Source: Virgisporangium ochraceum (lineage in GTDB: Bacteria; Actinomycetota; Actinomycetes; Mycobacteriales; Micromonosporaceae). Taken from it: 64,000 bases of DNA. The stretch covers positions 209,364 to 273,363 of the forward strand of contig NZ_BOPH01000001.1 in NCBI RefSeq assembly GCF_016863655.1, read 5' to 3'. The notes below the pieces were generated by a model that had not been told where the DNA came from, did not search any database, and was given only the letters and a program-made list of their open reading frames with translations. Positions 16,652 through 28,874 of this stretch are shown here, one piece after another. Position 1 is the first letter of the stretch; the number at the start of each line of letters is the position of its first letter. The position numbers and the translations under genes are program-made.

Positions 16652-17587
16652 TCACAGCACCGACGACGCCAGATCCGTCAACGCCCTCCTGTCGATCTCG
16701 CCGGGACGCATCCAGGCCGCCTCGACGGTCGAGCCGGCCGCCTCTGTGACCCGCGGTTCGGTCGGCTCGTCGACCGCCATCTCGTAAACGACCCGGATGG
16801 TGTGCCAGTTGATCGGATACCCTTCCCAGCCGCGCGCAACCGGGTTGTGTCGGTGCGACACGCTGAGTAACCGCCCGATCGTCCCGACCTGTCCGGTCTC
16901 CTCCGCGACCTCGCGTAACAGCGCGTCGGCCGGTGCCTCACCGACGTCGGTACCGCCGCCGGGCAGGTGCCAGCGGCCGGCACCCGGGTACCCGTCGGCG
17001 ATCTTGGCGAACAGCATGCGTCCGGCGGCGTCGGTCGCCCGCGCGTACGTCGAGAACCGCTGCACCCGCCGGCCGGCGTCGTCCATCGCCAGGCCGCGTT
17101 CGACCGGCCAGCCGTCGTCGGGGTCCTCCAGGTCCGCCGTGGGCGTTCCAGCGGCTGTGCTGCCGAAATCCCGCACAGAGGCATCGCTGGTGTGCCCGCC
17201 TTCGGCGATCACACCGGCGAGAGCCGACGCCGCATACCCGGGCAATGGGACGCGCACGAGCTCGGCCGGCGTGTACCAGCGTGCGCGTTCAGCCGGAGTA
17301 CCTGCGGTCGGAACGAGGTCGAAGATCAGCCGGTCGGTGTGCACCACGGCGTCGCCGGGCCGGGGCACCTGGTCGGAGGCGACCAACCGGGCCGCCCGCA
17401 CCTGCGTCGCCATCCCGGTCTGCTGCCGGGTGAGCCGGATCGCCGCGCTCTGCGGGCTCTCGCCGTGCGCGACGGTGCCGCCGGGCAGGCTCCAGCCGTC
17501 GTGCCGGCCGGTCGGCACCAGCAGCACCCGGCCGGACCCGTCACGCACCACCCCGTGGGCGGTCACCCGCCGCCGCCACCGGGTCAC
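16652..17587 (-). CDS. Tandem double-Nudix protein, first domain decayed
   Basis: 311 residues from a GTG overlapping the upstream stop (GTGA). The N-terminal domain retains LPGGTVAHGES, but its Nudix helix reads RLTRQQTGM: the REXXEEXG glutamates are lost, so it is probably not catalytic. The C-terminal domain has an intact box, GGGTDVGE then LLREVAEETGQ, and YPINWHTIRVVYEM after it. Nudix enzymes hydrolyse nucleoside diphosphate derivatives, cytoplasmic and Mg-dependent; the substrate is unknown. It is a paralogue of the upstream gene in the same order of domains. It lies downstream of guaA on the same strand. Confidence 0.85.
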   Translation of the reverse strand: MTRWRRRVTAHGVVRDGSGRVLLVPTGRHDGWSLPGGTVAHGESPQSAAIRLTRQQTGMATQVRAARLVASDQVPRPGDAVVHTDRLIFDLVPTAGTPAERARWYTPAELVRVPLPGYAASALAGVIAEGGHTSDASVRDFGSTAAGTPTADLEDPDDGWPVERGLAMDDAGRRVQRFSTYARATDAAGRMLFAKIADGYPGAGRWHLPGGGTDVGEAPADALLREVAEETGQVGTIGRLLSVSHRHNPVARGWEGYPINWHTIRVVYEMAVDEPTEPRVTEAAGSTVEAAWMRPGEIDRRALTDLASSVL

Positions 17588-18525
17588 TGGCGCAGGCCGG
17601 CGGCGCGCAGCGCCTCTTCGGTGACCTCGGTGAGGGTCAGGCCGGCGCACTCCTCGACGGTGTGCCAGCGGCAGTCGTCGGTGGAGCCACCCGCGTCGAT
17701 CACCGCGAGCGGTGCCGGGTCGCCCACCTCGACGCGGTAGAACGCGCGGACGCCGTGCCAGTCGATCGGGTAGCCCTCGGGACCCAGCGACGCCGCGTCG
17801 CGGTGGCTCGCCACCCCGAGCAGGCCGACGAGGTCGCCCCGCTGGCCTGTCTCCTCGGCCAGTTCGCGGAGCAGCGCGATGCCGGGCTGTTCGCCGAAAT
17901 CGGTGCCCCCGCCGGGCAGGTGCCAGCGGCCGGCTCCCGGGTAACCCGGTGCCACCCGGGTCAGCAGCACCCGACCGGCCGGGTCGGTGGCGACCGCGTA
18001 GGCGGCGAAGCGCTGCGCGCGGTGCAGCCCGTCCTCTCCGGGCACCGCGTAGAACGACGGGAACTCGGGAGGCGCGTCGGGGCGCAGGTCGACCGGTGCC
18101 GGCGGCAGGCCCAGCGCGGTCGCGGTGAACGGACGCAGCGGCAGCGCCTTCGCGTCTTCCGGCGAGATCCAGCGGGCGAGGTCGGTGGGCTGGCCGATGC
18201 GGTCGCGCAGGCCACCGCCGCGCACGGTCACCGCGTAGATCAACCTGTCGGTGTGGATCGTGACGCCGCGGTTCGGCAGCGCCCGCATGTCGGCGAGCAC
18301 GTCACGCAGGCCGGTGACGGCGACAGACAGGCCGGTCTCGGCGGCGGTTTCGCGTACCACGGTGTCGAGCGGATGCTCGCCGTGCGACACCGCGCCGCCG
18401 GGCAGCGACCAGGCACCGGGCGTGCCGCTCGAGGCCGCCGCGCGGACGAGGAGCACGCGGCCCTCGTCGTCGGTGCAGACGCCGTAGGCCGCGATGCGGC
18501 GCACCGGTTCCAGGGCTGGGGTCAC
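17584..18525 (-). CDS. Tandem double-Nudix hydrolase
   Basis: 313 residues from GTG 18525 with GGAGG five bases upstream. Two Nudix domains: the first (about 10-125) has GGAVSHGEHPLDTVVRETAAETGL, where one of the paired glutamates is Ala; the second (about 168-300) has the full box GGGTDFGEQPG then LLRELAEETGQ. Each domain begins with a strand resembling RxAAYxVxTDxxGRVLL. It forms a two-gene unit with the downstream paralogue. The function is probably hydrolysis of a nucleotide derivative, with the first domain possibly regulatory or of reduced activity. Confidence 0.87.
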   Translation of the reverse strand: MTPALEPVRRIAAYGVCTDDEGRVLLVRAAASSGTPGAWSLPGGAVSHGEHPLDTVVRETAAETGLSVAVTGLRDVLADMRALPNRGVTIHTDRLIYAVTVRGGGLRDRIGQPTDLARWISPEDAKALPLRPFTATALGLPPAPVDLRPDAPPEFPSFYAVPGEDGLHRAQRFAAYAVATDPAGRVLLTRVAPGYPGAGRWHLPGGGTDFGEQPGIALLRELAEETGQRGDLVGLLGVASHRDAASLGPEGYPIDWHGVRAFYRVEVGDPAPLAVIDAGGSTDDCRWHTVEECAGLTLTEVTEEALRAAGLRQ

Positions 18526-18664
18526 AGGCGCCTCCAGGGGAGGAAGGTATGGCGCGAATATCCACCGTCAGTGTGGCTGTTTCGTTACAGAGAGGCTAGA
18601 TCATCTCACCCCTCGGAGTGAGAAGTGACTGTCGTCACTCCAACCCGTGCCCTGCGGTCGGGCG

Positions 18665-20218
18665 TCACTCCCACTCGATGGTGCCCGGCGGCTTGCTCGT
18701 CACGTCGAGCACCACGCGGTTGACCTCGCTGACCTCGTTGGTGATGCGCGTGGAGATCCTCGCGATCACGTCGTAGGGCAGCCGCGACCAGTCGGCGGTC
18801 ATCGCGTCGTCGCTCGACACCGGACGCAGCACCACCGGATGGCCGTAGGTGCGGCCGTCGCCCTGCACGCCGACGCTGCGCACGTCGGCCAGCAGCACCA
18901 CCGGGAACTGCCACACGTCGCGGTCGAGGCCGGCGGCGGTGAGCTCCTCGCGGGCGATCTTGTCGGCGGCGCGCAGCACGTCGAGCCGCTCCCGGTCGAC
19001 CGCGCCGATGATCCGGATCGCCAGACCCGGCCCCGGGAACGGGTGCCGCATGACGATCTCCTCGGGCAGGCCGAGGGCGGCGCCGAGCGCGCGCACCTCG
19101 TCCTTGAACAGCGTGCGGAGCGGCTCGACGAGCTGGAACTTCAGGTCGTCGGGCAGGCCGCCCACGTTGTGGTGGCTCTTGATGTTCGCGGTGCCGGTGC
19201 CGCCACCGCTCTCGACCACGTCGGGGTAGAGCGTGCCCTGCACCAGGAACTCGATGTGGCGCTCCGCGTCGACCTCGCGCGCCGCCTCCTCGAAGACGCG
19301 GATGAACTCGCGTCCAATGATCTTGCGCTTCTGCTCCGGGTCGCTCACGTCCTTCAACGCGCCCAGGAACCGGTCTTCGGCGTCGACGACCTTGAGCCGG
19401 ATGCCGGTGGCCGACACGTAGTCCTTCTCGACCTGCTCGGCCTCGCCGGCGCGCAGCAGTCCGTGGTCGACGAAGACGCACGTCAACTGGTCGCCGATGG
19501 CCCTGTGCACCAGGGCCGCCGCCACCGCGGAGTCGACGCCGCCGCTCAGCGCGCACAGCACCTGGGCGTCGCCGACCCGTTCGCGGATCACCGCGACCTG
19601 GTCGTCGATGATGTTGCCGGTGTTCCAGGTCGGCTCGGCCTTGGCGATGTCGTACAGGAACCGCCGCAGCACGTCCTGCCCGTTGGGGGTGTGCGCCACC
19701 TCGGGGTGGAACTGCACACCGGCGAAGCCGCGCTCGGGCGCCTCGAACGCCGCCACGGGCGCACCCGGGGAACTGGCGGTGACCGTGAAGCCGTCGGGCG
19801 CCGTGCTCACCGCGTCACCGTGGCTCATCCACACCGACGGAGCCGCCGGCAGATCGCGCAACAGCACCCCGCGATCACCGCTGACCCGCAACGGCGTGCC
19901 GCCGAACTCGCGCAGGCCGGTGCGCGCGACCTCGCCGCCGAGGGCGCGGGCCATCGCCTGGAAGCCGTAACAGATACCGAACGTCGGCACGCCGGCCTCG
20001 AACAGGGCCGGGTCGACCTGCGGGGCGCCGTCGTCGTAGACGCTCGACGGGCCGCCGGAGAGGATCAGCGCCACCGGGTCGCGGGCCAGCATCTCGCTGA
20101 CCGGCATCGTGTGCGGCACGATCTCGGAGTAGACGTCCGCCTCGCGCACACGGCGGGCGATCAACTGTGCGTACTGGGCGCCGAAGTCGACGACGAGCAC
20201 CGGGCGCGGAGTGGTCAC
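18665..20218 (-). CDS. guaA: GMP synthase (glutamine-hydrolysing)
   Basis: Converts XMP to GMP with ATP and glutamine; cytoplasmic, last step of guanine nucleotide synthesis. 517 residues, the family norm. The class I glutaminase domain has nucleophile C83 in FGICYGFQ and GVQFHPEV with the catalytic His and Glu. The ATP pyrophosphatase domain has the PP-loop [14 protein letters not shown], and the dimerisation domain ends PPGTIEWE, the usual GMP synthase terminus. GTG start. guaB and guaB3 lie about 7 kb away on the same strand. Confidence 0.97.
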   Translation of the reverse strand: MTTPRPVLVVDFGAQYAQLIARRVREADVYSEIVPHTMPVSEMLARDPVALILSGGPSSVYDDGAPQVDPALFEAGVPTFGICYGFQAMARALGGEVARTGLREFGGTPLRVSGDRGVLLRDLPAAPSVWMSHGDAVSTAPDGFTVTASSPGAPVAAFEAPERGFAGVQFHPEVAHTPNGQDVLRRFLYDIAKAEPTWNTGNIIDDQVAVIRERVGDAQVLCALSGGVDSAVAAALVHRAIGDQLTCVFVDHGLLRAGEAEQVEKDYVSATGIRLKVVDAEDRFLGALKDVSDPEQKRKIIGREFIRVFEEAAREVDAERHIEFLVQGTLYPDVVESGGGTGTANIKSHHNVGGLPDDLKFQLVEPLRTLFKDEVRALGAALGLPEEIVMRHPFPGPGLAIRIIGAVDRERLDVLRAADKIAREELTAAGLDRDVWQFPVVLLADVRSVGVQGDGRTYGHPVVLRPVSSDDAMTADWSRLPYDVIARISTRITNEVSEVNRVVLDVTSKPPGTIEWE

Positions 20219-20247
20219 GCCCCCAACCCTACTTATCGGCCGGCTCG

Positions 20248-21519
20248 CTACTGATGGCGCTCCCTCCGCTCGCGCGGGCCCAGGGCCTTATCGGCGCCGA
20301 GTTCCGCGAGGGTGCGCACGCGTCCGACGGGTGACCTCCGCAGCCAGAGCGGACACAGCACGAGCAGCGCCATCATCACCGCGATCGCGACCCTGGGTGA
20401 CGTCACCGTGGCCAGCGCACCGGCGGCGAGCGCGCCGAGCGGCAGCATGCCGCGGGTGAAGAGCCGGATCGACGCCATCGTCCGCCCGAGCAGGTCGCCC
20501 GGTACGGACGTCTGCAGCGCGGCCCGCACGCAGACGTTGTAGATCCCGATCTCCGCCGACAGCCCGAACGCGCCCAGCGCGAACAGGACCAGCCGCCAGT
20601 CGCCCGCCGCGAGCGGCACCAGCGCCCCGAACGCCACGCCGGCGGCCGGCGCCAGCCAGGTGAGCCGCGCGTCGCCGATCCGGTCGCCGAGCCACCCGGT
20701 GACCAGCGCACCCGCCACCGCGCCGGCGGCACCGACCCCGAGCAGCACCCCGACGGCCGCCTCGGTGAGCCCGACCGTCTCGTACAGGAAGACCACGACG
20801 ACGGCGTTGTAGCCGCCGAACACGAAGTTGCCGATCACGCCCGCTCCGAGCACCGCGCGGGTGAACGGCCGCCCGAACGTGTACCGCAGCCCTTCGACCA
20901 GTTCGGCCCGCACGCTGCCGCCCTTCGGCGACACCGGCGGCTCGGGGCTGCGGATCAGCGTCAGGGTGAACGCCGAGACCAGGAAGCTCACCACGTCGAC
21001 CACGACGGCACCGGCCGCGCCGACCGCTTGCAGCAGCAGCCCGCCGAGGCCCGGCCCGCCGACGTGCGCCGCCGACTCGGTGGCGAACAGCTTGCCGTTG
21101 GCGTCGGTGAGCCGGGACCGGTCGGCGACGACCACCGGGATGTAGGCCGGATAGGCGACGTCGAAGAGCACGCTGAGTGCACCGGCGAGCAGCGCCACCA
21201 CGATGAGGTGCGGCACCGTCAACGCGTCCGCGAGCGCCGCCGCGGGCACGGTGGCGAGCAGCGCGGCCCGGCCGAGATCGGTGACGATCAGGAGCGGACG
21301 CCGCTGGCGCCGGTCGACGAACACCCCGAACGGCAGGCTCAGCACCAGCCACGCCGCATACCCGGCCGCGGTGATCAGGCTGACCTCGAAGGGCCCCGCC
21401 CCGAGGTAGGCCACGGCGATCAGCGGCAGCGCCACGTACGTGACCGCGGTGCCCACCGCGCTGATCCCCTGCCCCGCGAAGAGCAACCGGAAGTCGCGCT
21501 CCCGGAACAGGCTGGCCAT
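20248..21519 (-). CDS. MFS transporter (enterobactin exporter/MefA-like)
   Basis: 423 residues from ATG 21519, with twelve hydrophobic segments. It starts [28 protein letters not shown], the opening typical of EntS/MefA-like drug or siderophore exporters of the major facilitator superfamily, and carries the loop motif [14 protein letters not shown] after helix 2 and a related [14 protein letters not shown] in the second half. The open frame extends far upstream to 23028, but that portion is antisense to the peptidase gene. The substrate cannot be inferred. It lies 29 bases from the guaA start on the same strand and may share a transcript with it. Confidence 0.9.
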   Translation of the reverse strand: MASLFRERDFRLLFAGQGISAVGTAVTYVALPLIAVAYLGAGPFEVSLITAAGYAAWLVLSLPFGVFVDRRQRRPLLIVTDLGRAALLATVPAAALADALTVPHLIVVALLAGALSVLFDVAYPAYIPVVVADRSRLTDANGKLFATESAAHVGGPGLGGLLLQAVGAAGAVVVDVVSFLVSAFTLTLIRSPEPPVSPKGGSVRAELVEGLRYTFGRPFTRAVLGAGVIGNFVFGGYNAVVVVFLYETVGLTEAAVGVLLGVGAAGAVAGALVTGWLGDRIGDARLTWLAPAAGVAFGALVPLAAGDWRLVLFALGAFGLSAEIGIYNVCVRAALQTSVPGDLLGRTMASIRLFTRGMLPLGALAAGALATVTSPRVAIAVMMALLVLCPLWLRRSPVGRVRTLAELGADKALGPRERRERHQ

Positions 21520-21590
21520 GCGCGGCGACGTTACCGGTTCACGCAGGTCGAAGGTCAATCCGCGAGGTACTCCGCCCGGCGCAGGGGAGG

Positions 21591-22994
21591 TCAACGCCGG
21601 GGGTACGGCGGCTTTTCCTCGGTGTAGAGCCAGATCTGGAAGAGATCGTCCAGCTGTACCCCGGAGACGCGCTCGGCGAGCTCGACGAACTCCTCCGTCG
21701 TCGCCGTGGCGTTGCGTTGGCTCGCCGTCCACTCCGGCAGCAGCCGGAAGAACGCGTCGTCGCCGATGGTCAGGCGCAGCGCGTGCACGGTCATGGCGCC
21801 GCGGACGTACACCGAGTCGGCGAACAGCCCGGGTGCCGACGGGTCGCCCGGCGGCGGCGACCAGACGTCCGAGCTGACCGGCGCCCGGTACACGTCGTCG
21901 AACGCCTGCTGCGCGGTCGGGCCGCCGGCGTGCTCCTCCCACAGCCACTGCGCGTAGGTGGCGAAGCCCTCGTTGAGCCAGATCTCGCGCCACCGCTCGA
22001 CCGAGACGCTGTCGCCGAACCACTGGTGGGCGATCTCGTGCGCGATGATCGAGGTCGCCTCCAGTTCCGTGCCGCGGAAGAACGACGACTCGTACACCGG
22101 ACGCGTCTGCGTCTCCAACGCGAACCCCAACCGCTCGGCCGTGATCACCCCACCGAGCGCCTCGAACGGGTACGGGCCGAACCGGGTGGCGAGGTACGCG
22201 GTCACCTCGCCGGTGCGCCGCAGCGCCCGGTCGGCGACGCCGCCGGCCGGGATCCGCTCGTCGACCGCCGAGTACACCGGCTTTCCCTCGAACGCCTCCT
22301 CGAACACGCGGTAGCGGCCGATCGCCAGCGTGCTCAGGTAGGCCGCCATCGGCGTCGTCGCGCGCCAGCGCACCGTGTGCCAGCCCGCATCGGCCGGGAT
22401 CGCACCTCCGAAGATGCCGTTCGCGATCACGGTCTGCGTGTCCGGGACCGTGATCTCGAAGTCGTACGCCGCCTTGTCGGACGGGTGCTCGTTGGCCGGG
22501 TACCAGTCCGACGCGCTCTCCGGCTCGCCCACCGCGAGCGCCCCGTCGACGGTGTGGCGGAACTCGCCGCCGGGCTTCCCAGAGTACTCCACCTCGACCC
22601 GGAACGCCGTGCCGCTCGCGAGCGGGGCGGCCGGCGTCACCACGAGCTCGCGCTGACCCTCGCGCTGCCAGGTGGCGTCGGCACCGGAGACCCGTAGCGC
22701 GGCGATGTCGAACCCGGAGAAGTCGAGGTTGAACCGGGAGAGCGCGTGGGTGGCCGTCGCCTCGATCGTGGCCAGCCCGGAGAGCACGTCGGTGCCCGGG
22801 TCGTAGCGCAGCTTCAGGACATACCTTCCGACGTCGTAGCCGCCGTTGCCCATCGCCGGGAAGTACTCGTCGCCGGCACCCGCGGCTCCCGGCCGCGCCA
22901 CCTCCGCCGGCATCGGACGGGCGAGCCCGTCCGGACGGGCGCAACCGGCCACCACCAGCCCCGTCGCCAGCGCGATGACCATCCACCGGCGCAT
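21591..22994 (-). CDS. M1-family metallopeptidase, secreted lipoprotein
   Basis: 467 residues from ATG 22994, which has GGGGGA seven bases upstream; an in-frame GTG at 23006 is the alternative. A lipoprotein signal ends LVVAGC, so the mature protein is tethered outside the membrane. Numbered from 23006, the gluzincin zinc site is H323-E324-xx-H327 (HEIAHQWFGD) with the third ligand E346 in LNEGFATY. The exopeptidase GxMEN motif is replaced by GGVITAE, so aminopeptidase activity should not be assumed. The length is short for M1, lacking the helical C-terminal domain of aminopeptidase N. Confidence 0.88.
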   Translation of the reverse strand: MRRWMVIALATGLVVAGCARPDGLARPMPAEVARPGAAGAGDEYFPAMGNGGYDVGRYVLKLRYDPGTDVLSGLATIEATATHALSRFNLDFSGFDIAALRVSGADATWQREGQRELVVTPAAPLASGTAFRVEVEYSGKPGGEFRHTVDGALAVGEPESASDWYPANEHPSDKAAYDFEITVPDTQTVIANGIFGGAIPADAGWHTVRWRATTPMAAYLSTLAIGRYRVFEEAFEGKPVYSAVDERIPAGGVADRALRRTGEVTAYLATRFGPYPFEALGGVITAERLGFALETQTRPVYESSFFRGTELEATSIIAHEIAHQWFGDSVSVERWREIWLNEGFATYAQWLWEEHAGGPTAQQAFDDVYRAPVSSDVWSPPPGDPSAPGLFADSVYVRGAMTVHALRLTIGDDAFFRLLPEWTASQRNATATTEEFVELAERVSGVQLDDLFQIWLYTEEKPPYPRR

Positions 22995-23165
22995 GTGTTC
23001 CCCCACCCTCGATCTCGCGAGCGACCACGTTATCCGGCGTATCTGGGAGCTACCTGCGTGATCCCTCTAAAGGTGGCACCACACGAAGGACATAGGCCCG
23101 TATCCTTCCTCCGGGTTGTGCACCGTATAGGTGACCATCACCGCCTCGACCCGAAAGGTGCTCAG

Positions 23166-25655
23166 TTGCCGGCGCCCTCCACCCCTCCTCAGTCACGACC
23201 CCGCCCACGCGGTATGGCGTGGTGGCGGGTCCGCAGCAAGCTGGCGTTGGTCGTCGCGATCCCGGCTACGGCGTTCACCGCCCTGGCCACGGTGCAGATC
23301 GCCGCGGCGGCCGCCGACAGCGCCGAGGTCGCCGCGTTCCACGACCGGGTGGAGCTGGCCCGGCCGGTGGCGGCGCTGGCCACGGCGCTGCAGACCGAGC
23401 GTGACCGCACCGCGGGAGAGCTGGCCGACGCCGTGCGGGAGGACGCGTTCGACAAGGCGCTCAGCGCCGACCGGGACGCGGTCGACACCGCCTACCGGAA
23501 GCTGGCCGACGCCGCCGACGCCCGGGCCATCCCGTTGGGTGAGGCAGCCGAGCTCGTCGACGATCTCCGGGACACCCGGGTCGCGGCGCGTACCGGCGCG
23601 CTCGCGCCGGAGACGGTCTTCCAGGCCTACACGTCGGCGCTGTCGGCGCTGTTCGGCCTGCTGCCGCGCGCGACGGCGGGTCCCGACGCGGCGCTGCTGT
23701 CACCGACGATCGCCGTGCAGGAGATCGCGCGGGCGAAGGAGTACGCCTCGCAGCTGCGGGCCCGCCTGTACGCCGCGTGCCGCGGCCGGTTCGCCGAGCC
23801 GGCGACCTACCAGGTGTACTCCGAGACGATCGCCGAGCAGAAGGCCGCCGTGCTGCGCTTCACCGCGAGCGCCGCACCCGCTGTCGGCGCGACGTTCGGC
23901 AGCGGCGCGGGCGGCGTCGAAGCGGTAAACCTGCGTGACCGGATCCTCGAGCAGATCCGCGGCCGCACCGTGTCGGTGTCGCCGCAGGACTGGTGGCGGG
24001 CGTCGACCGGCGACCTGTCCGTGCTCGCCGACGCCGAGCAGAAGGCCCTGAACCAGCTCAACGACGACGCGAAGACGCTTGTCGACGAGCATCACAAGCG
24101 GACGCTGCGGCTCACCGCGCTGATCCTCGCGGTGCTGGTGGTCACGCTCGGCTCGTGGATCCTCATCGGCCGCTCGATGGTCCGCTCGCTGCGTGACCTG
24201 CGCGGCCAGGCGCTCGACGTGGCGCAGCGGCGGCTGCCGGAGGCGATCCAGCGGCTGCGCGCGGTCGAGCGTCAGGCCGACCTCGACAACCTGCCGACCA
24301 CCGCGTTCCCCCAGCTCGGCGGCTCGAACAGCGGCGATGAGATCGAGGAGGTCGGCGACGCGTTCGCCGCCGTGCACGCCAGCGCCGTGCGGCTGGCCGG
24401 CGAGCAGGCAGAACTGCGCCGCGGCGCCAACGCGATGATCGTCAACGTGGCGCGGCGCAGCCAGGCACTCGTCGACCGCCAGCTCAAGCTGCTCGACGAG
24501 GTGCAGGGCGCCGAGGACGACCCCGACCAGCTGGCCAACCTGTTCCGCCTCGACCACCTGCTGACCCGTATGCGCCGCAACGACGCGAACCTGCTCGTGC
24601 TCGCCGGCGCCGACACGATGCGTCGGCGGTCCGACCCGGTGCCCCTGTCGGCGGTGGTGCTGGCCGCGACGGCCGAGATCGAGGCGTACGAACGGGTGGT
24701 CACCGACGTCGACGACGGCGGCTACATCTCCGGTCCCGCGGTGGCCGACGTGATCCACATCCTGGCCGAGCTGCTGGAGAACGCCACCCGGTACTCGCCG
24801 CCCGACACGACCGTCACGGTCGTCGGCCGGGTGGCGGCCGACGGCCGCTCCGCGTACGTCCGCGTGGCCGACCGTGGGCTCGGCATGTCGGCCGAGAAGC
24901 TGGCCGAGGCCAACGAGAAGATCGCGAACGCCGGTCAGTCGGCGCCGGTGGCGGCGGCGACCGCGCAGATGGGTCTGTGGGTGGTGGGCCGGCTGGCCGG
25001 CCGGCACAGCGTCTCCGTGGCGCTGCGTGGGCTCGACCGCGGCGTACAGGCCGAGGTCGGCATCCCGGCGGCGCTGCTCGCCCCGCCGCCGTCGCGGCCG
25101 TACGCCGAGCTGGCCCGGTCGGTGCTGCGCCGGTCGACGATGCACCTGATCAGCCGCGAGCTGGCGGCAGCGGCGTCCGTGGTCAGGTCGCGCGCCGCCG
25201 GTGGCGTCGAGGAGGGACGTTCGCAGGTCGGCCCGTGGGGACCCGGTGACCAGGCGACGCCGCCGTACGGGTCGGCGGCTGTGCCGGTCACCGTTCCGGC
25301 GCCCAACCGTCCCGACGAGCGCGACGCCGCGAACCTGCACGGCTGGACCCAGGAGATCCGGCTGCCGGCCCAGCCGACGGCTACCACGGCCGACGTGACC
25401 GACCTGGCCACCCGGCACCCGACGAACCGCGGGACCGTTCACCACGCGCCCCCGGTCGTGCCCGCACCTGCCGACGGTGGCACCTCGGGCGCCGGTCTGC
25501 CGGTCCGGGTCCCGATGGCCCAGCTGCCGCGCAACCCGCTGGCCGCGCCGCCCGCGAGCGCCGCCTCCGACGACCCGGCCGAGGTCAAGCCGGCGCTGGC
25601 CCGCTTCTACCGGGCCCGCCACCGCGCCAACCCCGACGACGACACCCTGGCCTGA
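23166..25655 (+). CDS. Orphan NIT-domain sensor histidine kinase
   Basis: 829 residues from a TTG at 23166 with AAGGTG upstream; ATG 23214 is the alternative. A membrane helix at about 22-45 and another at about 318-340 bracket an extracellular helical nitrate/nitrite-sensing-type (NIT) domain. Then come a HAMP-like segment, the helical pair NVARRSQALVDRQLKLLD and RLDHLLTRMRRNDANLLVLAG, and the ATPase domain with N-box ELLENATRYSPP (near 535) and G1 DRGLGMS (near 569). The C-terminal 200 residues are disordered and Pro-rich. Such kinases usually head conservons followed by roadblock, DUF742 and GTPase genes; none follows here. The ligand may not be nitrate. Confidence 0.87.
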   Translation: MPAPSTPPQSRPRPRGMAWWRVRSKLALVVAIPATAFTALATVQIAAAAADSAEVAAFHDRVELARPVAALATALQTERDRTAGELADAVREDAFDKALSADRDAVDTAYRKLADAADARAIPLGEAAELVDDLRDTRVAARTGALAPETVFQAYTSALSALFGLLPRATAGPDAALLSPTIAVQEIARAKEYASQLRARLYAACRGRFAEPATYQVYSETIAEQKAAVLRFTASAAPAVGATFGSGAGGVEAVNLRDRILEQIRGRTVSVSPQDWWRASTGDLSVLADAEQKALNQLNDDAKTLVDEHHKRTLRLTALILAVLVVTLGSWILIGRSMVRSLRDLRGQALDVAQRRLPEAIQRLRAVERQADLDNLPTTAFPQLGGSNSGDEIEEVGDAFAAVHASAVRLAGEQAELRRGANAMIVNVARRSQALVDRQLKLLDEVQGAEDDPDQLANLFRLDHLLTRMRRNDANLLVLAGADTMRRRSDPVPLSAVVLAATAEIEAYERVVTDVDDGGYISGPAVADVIHILAELLENATRYSPPDTTVTVVGRVAADGRSAYVRVADRGLGMSAEKLAEANEKIANAGQSAPVAAATAQMGLWVVGRLAGRHSVSVALRGLDRGVQAEVGIPAALLAPPPSRPYAELARSVLRRSTMHLISRELAAAASVVRSRAAGGVEEGRSQVGPWGPGDQATPPYGSAAVPVTVPAPNRPDERDAANLHGWTQEIRLPAQPTATTADVTDLATRHPTNRGTVHHAPPVVPAPADGGTSGAGLPVRVPMAQLPRNPLAAPPASAASDDPAEVKPALARFYRARHRANPDDDTLA

Positions 25656-25659
25656 CGAC

Positions 25660-25696
25660 GAACGGCCCCGGCGCGCTCGTTGCGCCGGGGCCGTTC
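25660..25696. terminator. Bidirectional terminator between the NIT kinase and guaB3
   Basis: Perfect 15-bp GC-rich stem (25660-25674 with 25682-25696) and a 7-base loop in the gap between two convergent genes. Confidence 0.8.
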
Positions 25697-25706
25697 CGCG
25701 TCGTTG

Positions 25707-26819
25707 TCAGCCGAGCTGCAGGCCGACCTTCTGGAACTCCTTCAGGTCACGGTAGCCGCACTTGGCCATCGCGCGACGCAGGCCGCCGAACAGGTTCAAC
25801 ACGCCGGTCGGGTCGCCCGACGGCCCGAACAGCAGTTCCTCCATCGTGCCGGTGACCGTCTCCGCCGGTGCGTAGACGCCGCGCGGCAGCTTCGGGTGGC
25901 TGGCGGCCGAGTGCCACCAGGCGCCCCGGGCCGGCGCACCCTCGCAGCGGGCCAGCGGCTCGCCGAGCATCACGGCGTCGGCACCGCAGCCCAGGGCCTT
26001 CGCCACGTCGGCGGAGGTGCGGATCTCGCCGTCGGCGATCAGGTGCACGTACCGGCCGCCGGTCTCGTCGAGGTAGTCGCGACGCGCGGCCGCCGCGTCG
26101 GCGATGGCCGTGGCCATCGGGACGCGGATGCCGAGCACCCGGTCGGTGGTGGAGTGCCCGTCGGCGCCGACCCCGACGATGACGCCGGCGGCGCCGGTGC
26201 GCATCAGGTGCAGCGCGGTCTGGTAGTTCGTGCAGCCACCGACGACCACCGGCAGGTCGAGGTCGGCGATGAACTCCTTGAGGTTCAGCGGCTCGTCGGC
26301 GACCGACACGTGCTCGGCCGAGACCACGGTGCCCTGGATGACCAGGATGTCGACGCCGGCGTCCAGGATCACCGGCGCGAGCTTGAGGGTGTGCTGCGGC
26401 GAGACGCGGACGGCGACGGTGCCGCCGCTCCCGCGCATCTCCTTGACCCGCTCGACGATCAGCTCCGGCCGGATCGGCTCGGAGTAGACCTCCTGGAGGC
26501 GCTTGGTGCCGCCGCCGTGCGGCAGCGTCGACAGCTCCTCGAGGATCGACGTGGGGTCGGTGTACCGGGTCCACAGCCCTTCGACGTTGAGCACGCCGAG
26601 CCCGCCCAGCGTGCCGAGCGTGGCCGCGGTGGCCGGGCTCATCGTGGCGTCGGACGGGTGCGCCACGCACGGGATCTTGAACTGGTACGCGTCGAGCTGC
26701 CACGCGGTCGACACGTCGTCGACGTCGCGGGTACGGCGGCTCGGCACGATGGAGATGTCGTCGAGGTGGTAACCACGCTGCGCCGTTCTGCCCAGCCCGA
26801 TCTGCACGACCTCACGCAC
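25707..26819 (-). CDS. guaB3: GuaB3 family IMP dehydrogenase-related protein
   Basis: 370 residues, a TIM-barrel relative of IMP dehydrogenase without CBS domains, located just downstream of guaB as in most Actinobacteria. The nucleotide-binding loop reads GVGADGHSTT: the catalytic cysteine of GxGSxCTT is absent, so it may not have standard IMP dehydrogenase activity. The barrel end shows HLIADGEIRTSADVAKAL and ADAVMLGEPLA. It is 22 bases from guaB and co-transcribed. The family's exact reaction differs among reports, so none is asserted. Confidence 0.93.
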   Translation of the reverse strand: MREVVQIGLGRTAQRGYHLDDISIVPSRRTRDVDDVSTAWQLDAYQFKIPCVAHPSDATMSPATAATLGTLGGLGVLNVEGLWTRYTDPTSILEELSTLPHGGGTKRLQEVYSEPIRPELIVERVKEMRGSGGTVAVRVSPQHTLKLAPVILDAGVDILVIQGTVVSAEHVSVADEPLNLKEFIADLDLPVVVGGCTNYQTALHLMRTGAAGVIVGVGADGHSTTDRVLGIRVPMATAIADAAAARRDYLDETGGRYVHLIADGEIRTSADVAKALGCGADAVMLGEPLARCEGAPARGAWWHSAASHPKLPRGVYAPAETVTGTMEELLFGPSGDPTGVLNLFGGLRRAMAKCGYRDLKEFQKVGLQLG

Positions 26820-26841
26820 GCTGCGTTCCTCGTCTCTGGGT

Positions 26842-28858
<2,017 letters not shown>

Positions 28859-28874
<16 letters not shown>

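Noticed and set aside
21520..23028. Upstream extension of the MFS transporter frame
   Set aside because: It overlaps the M1 peptidase gene in another frame and has Arg/Gly-rich shadow composition.
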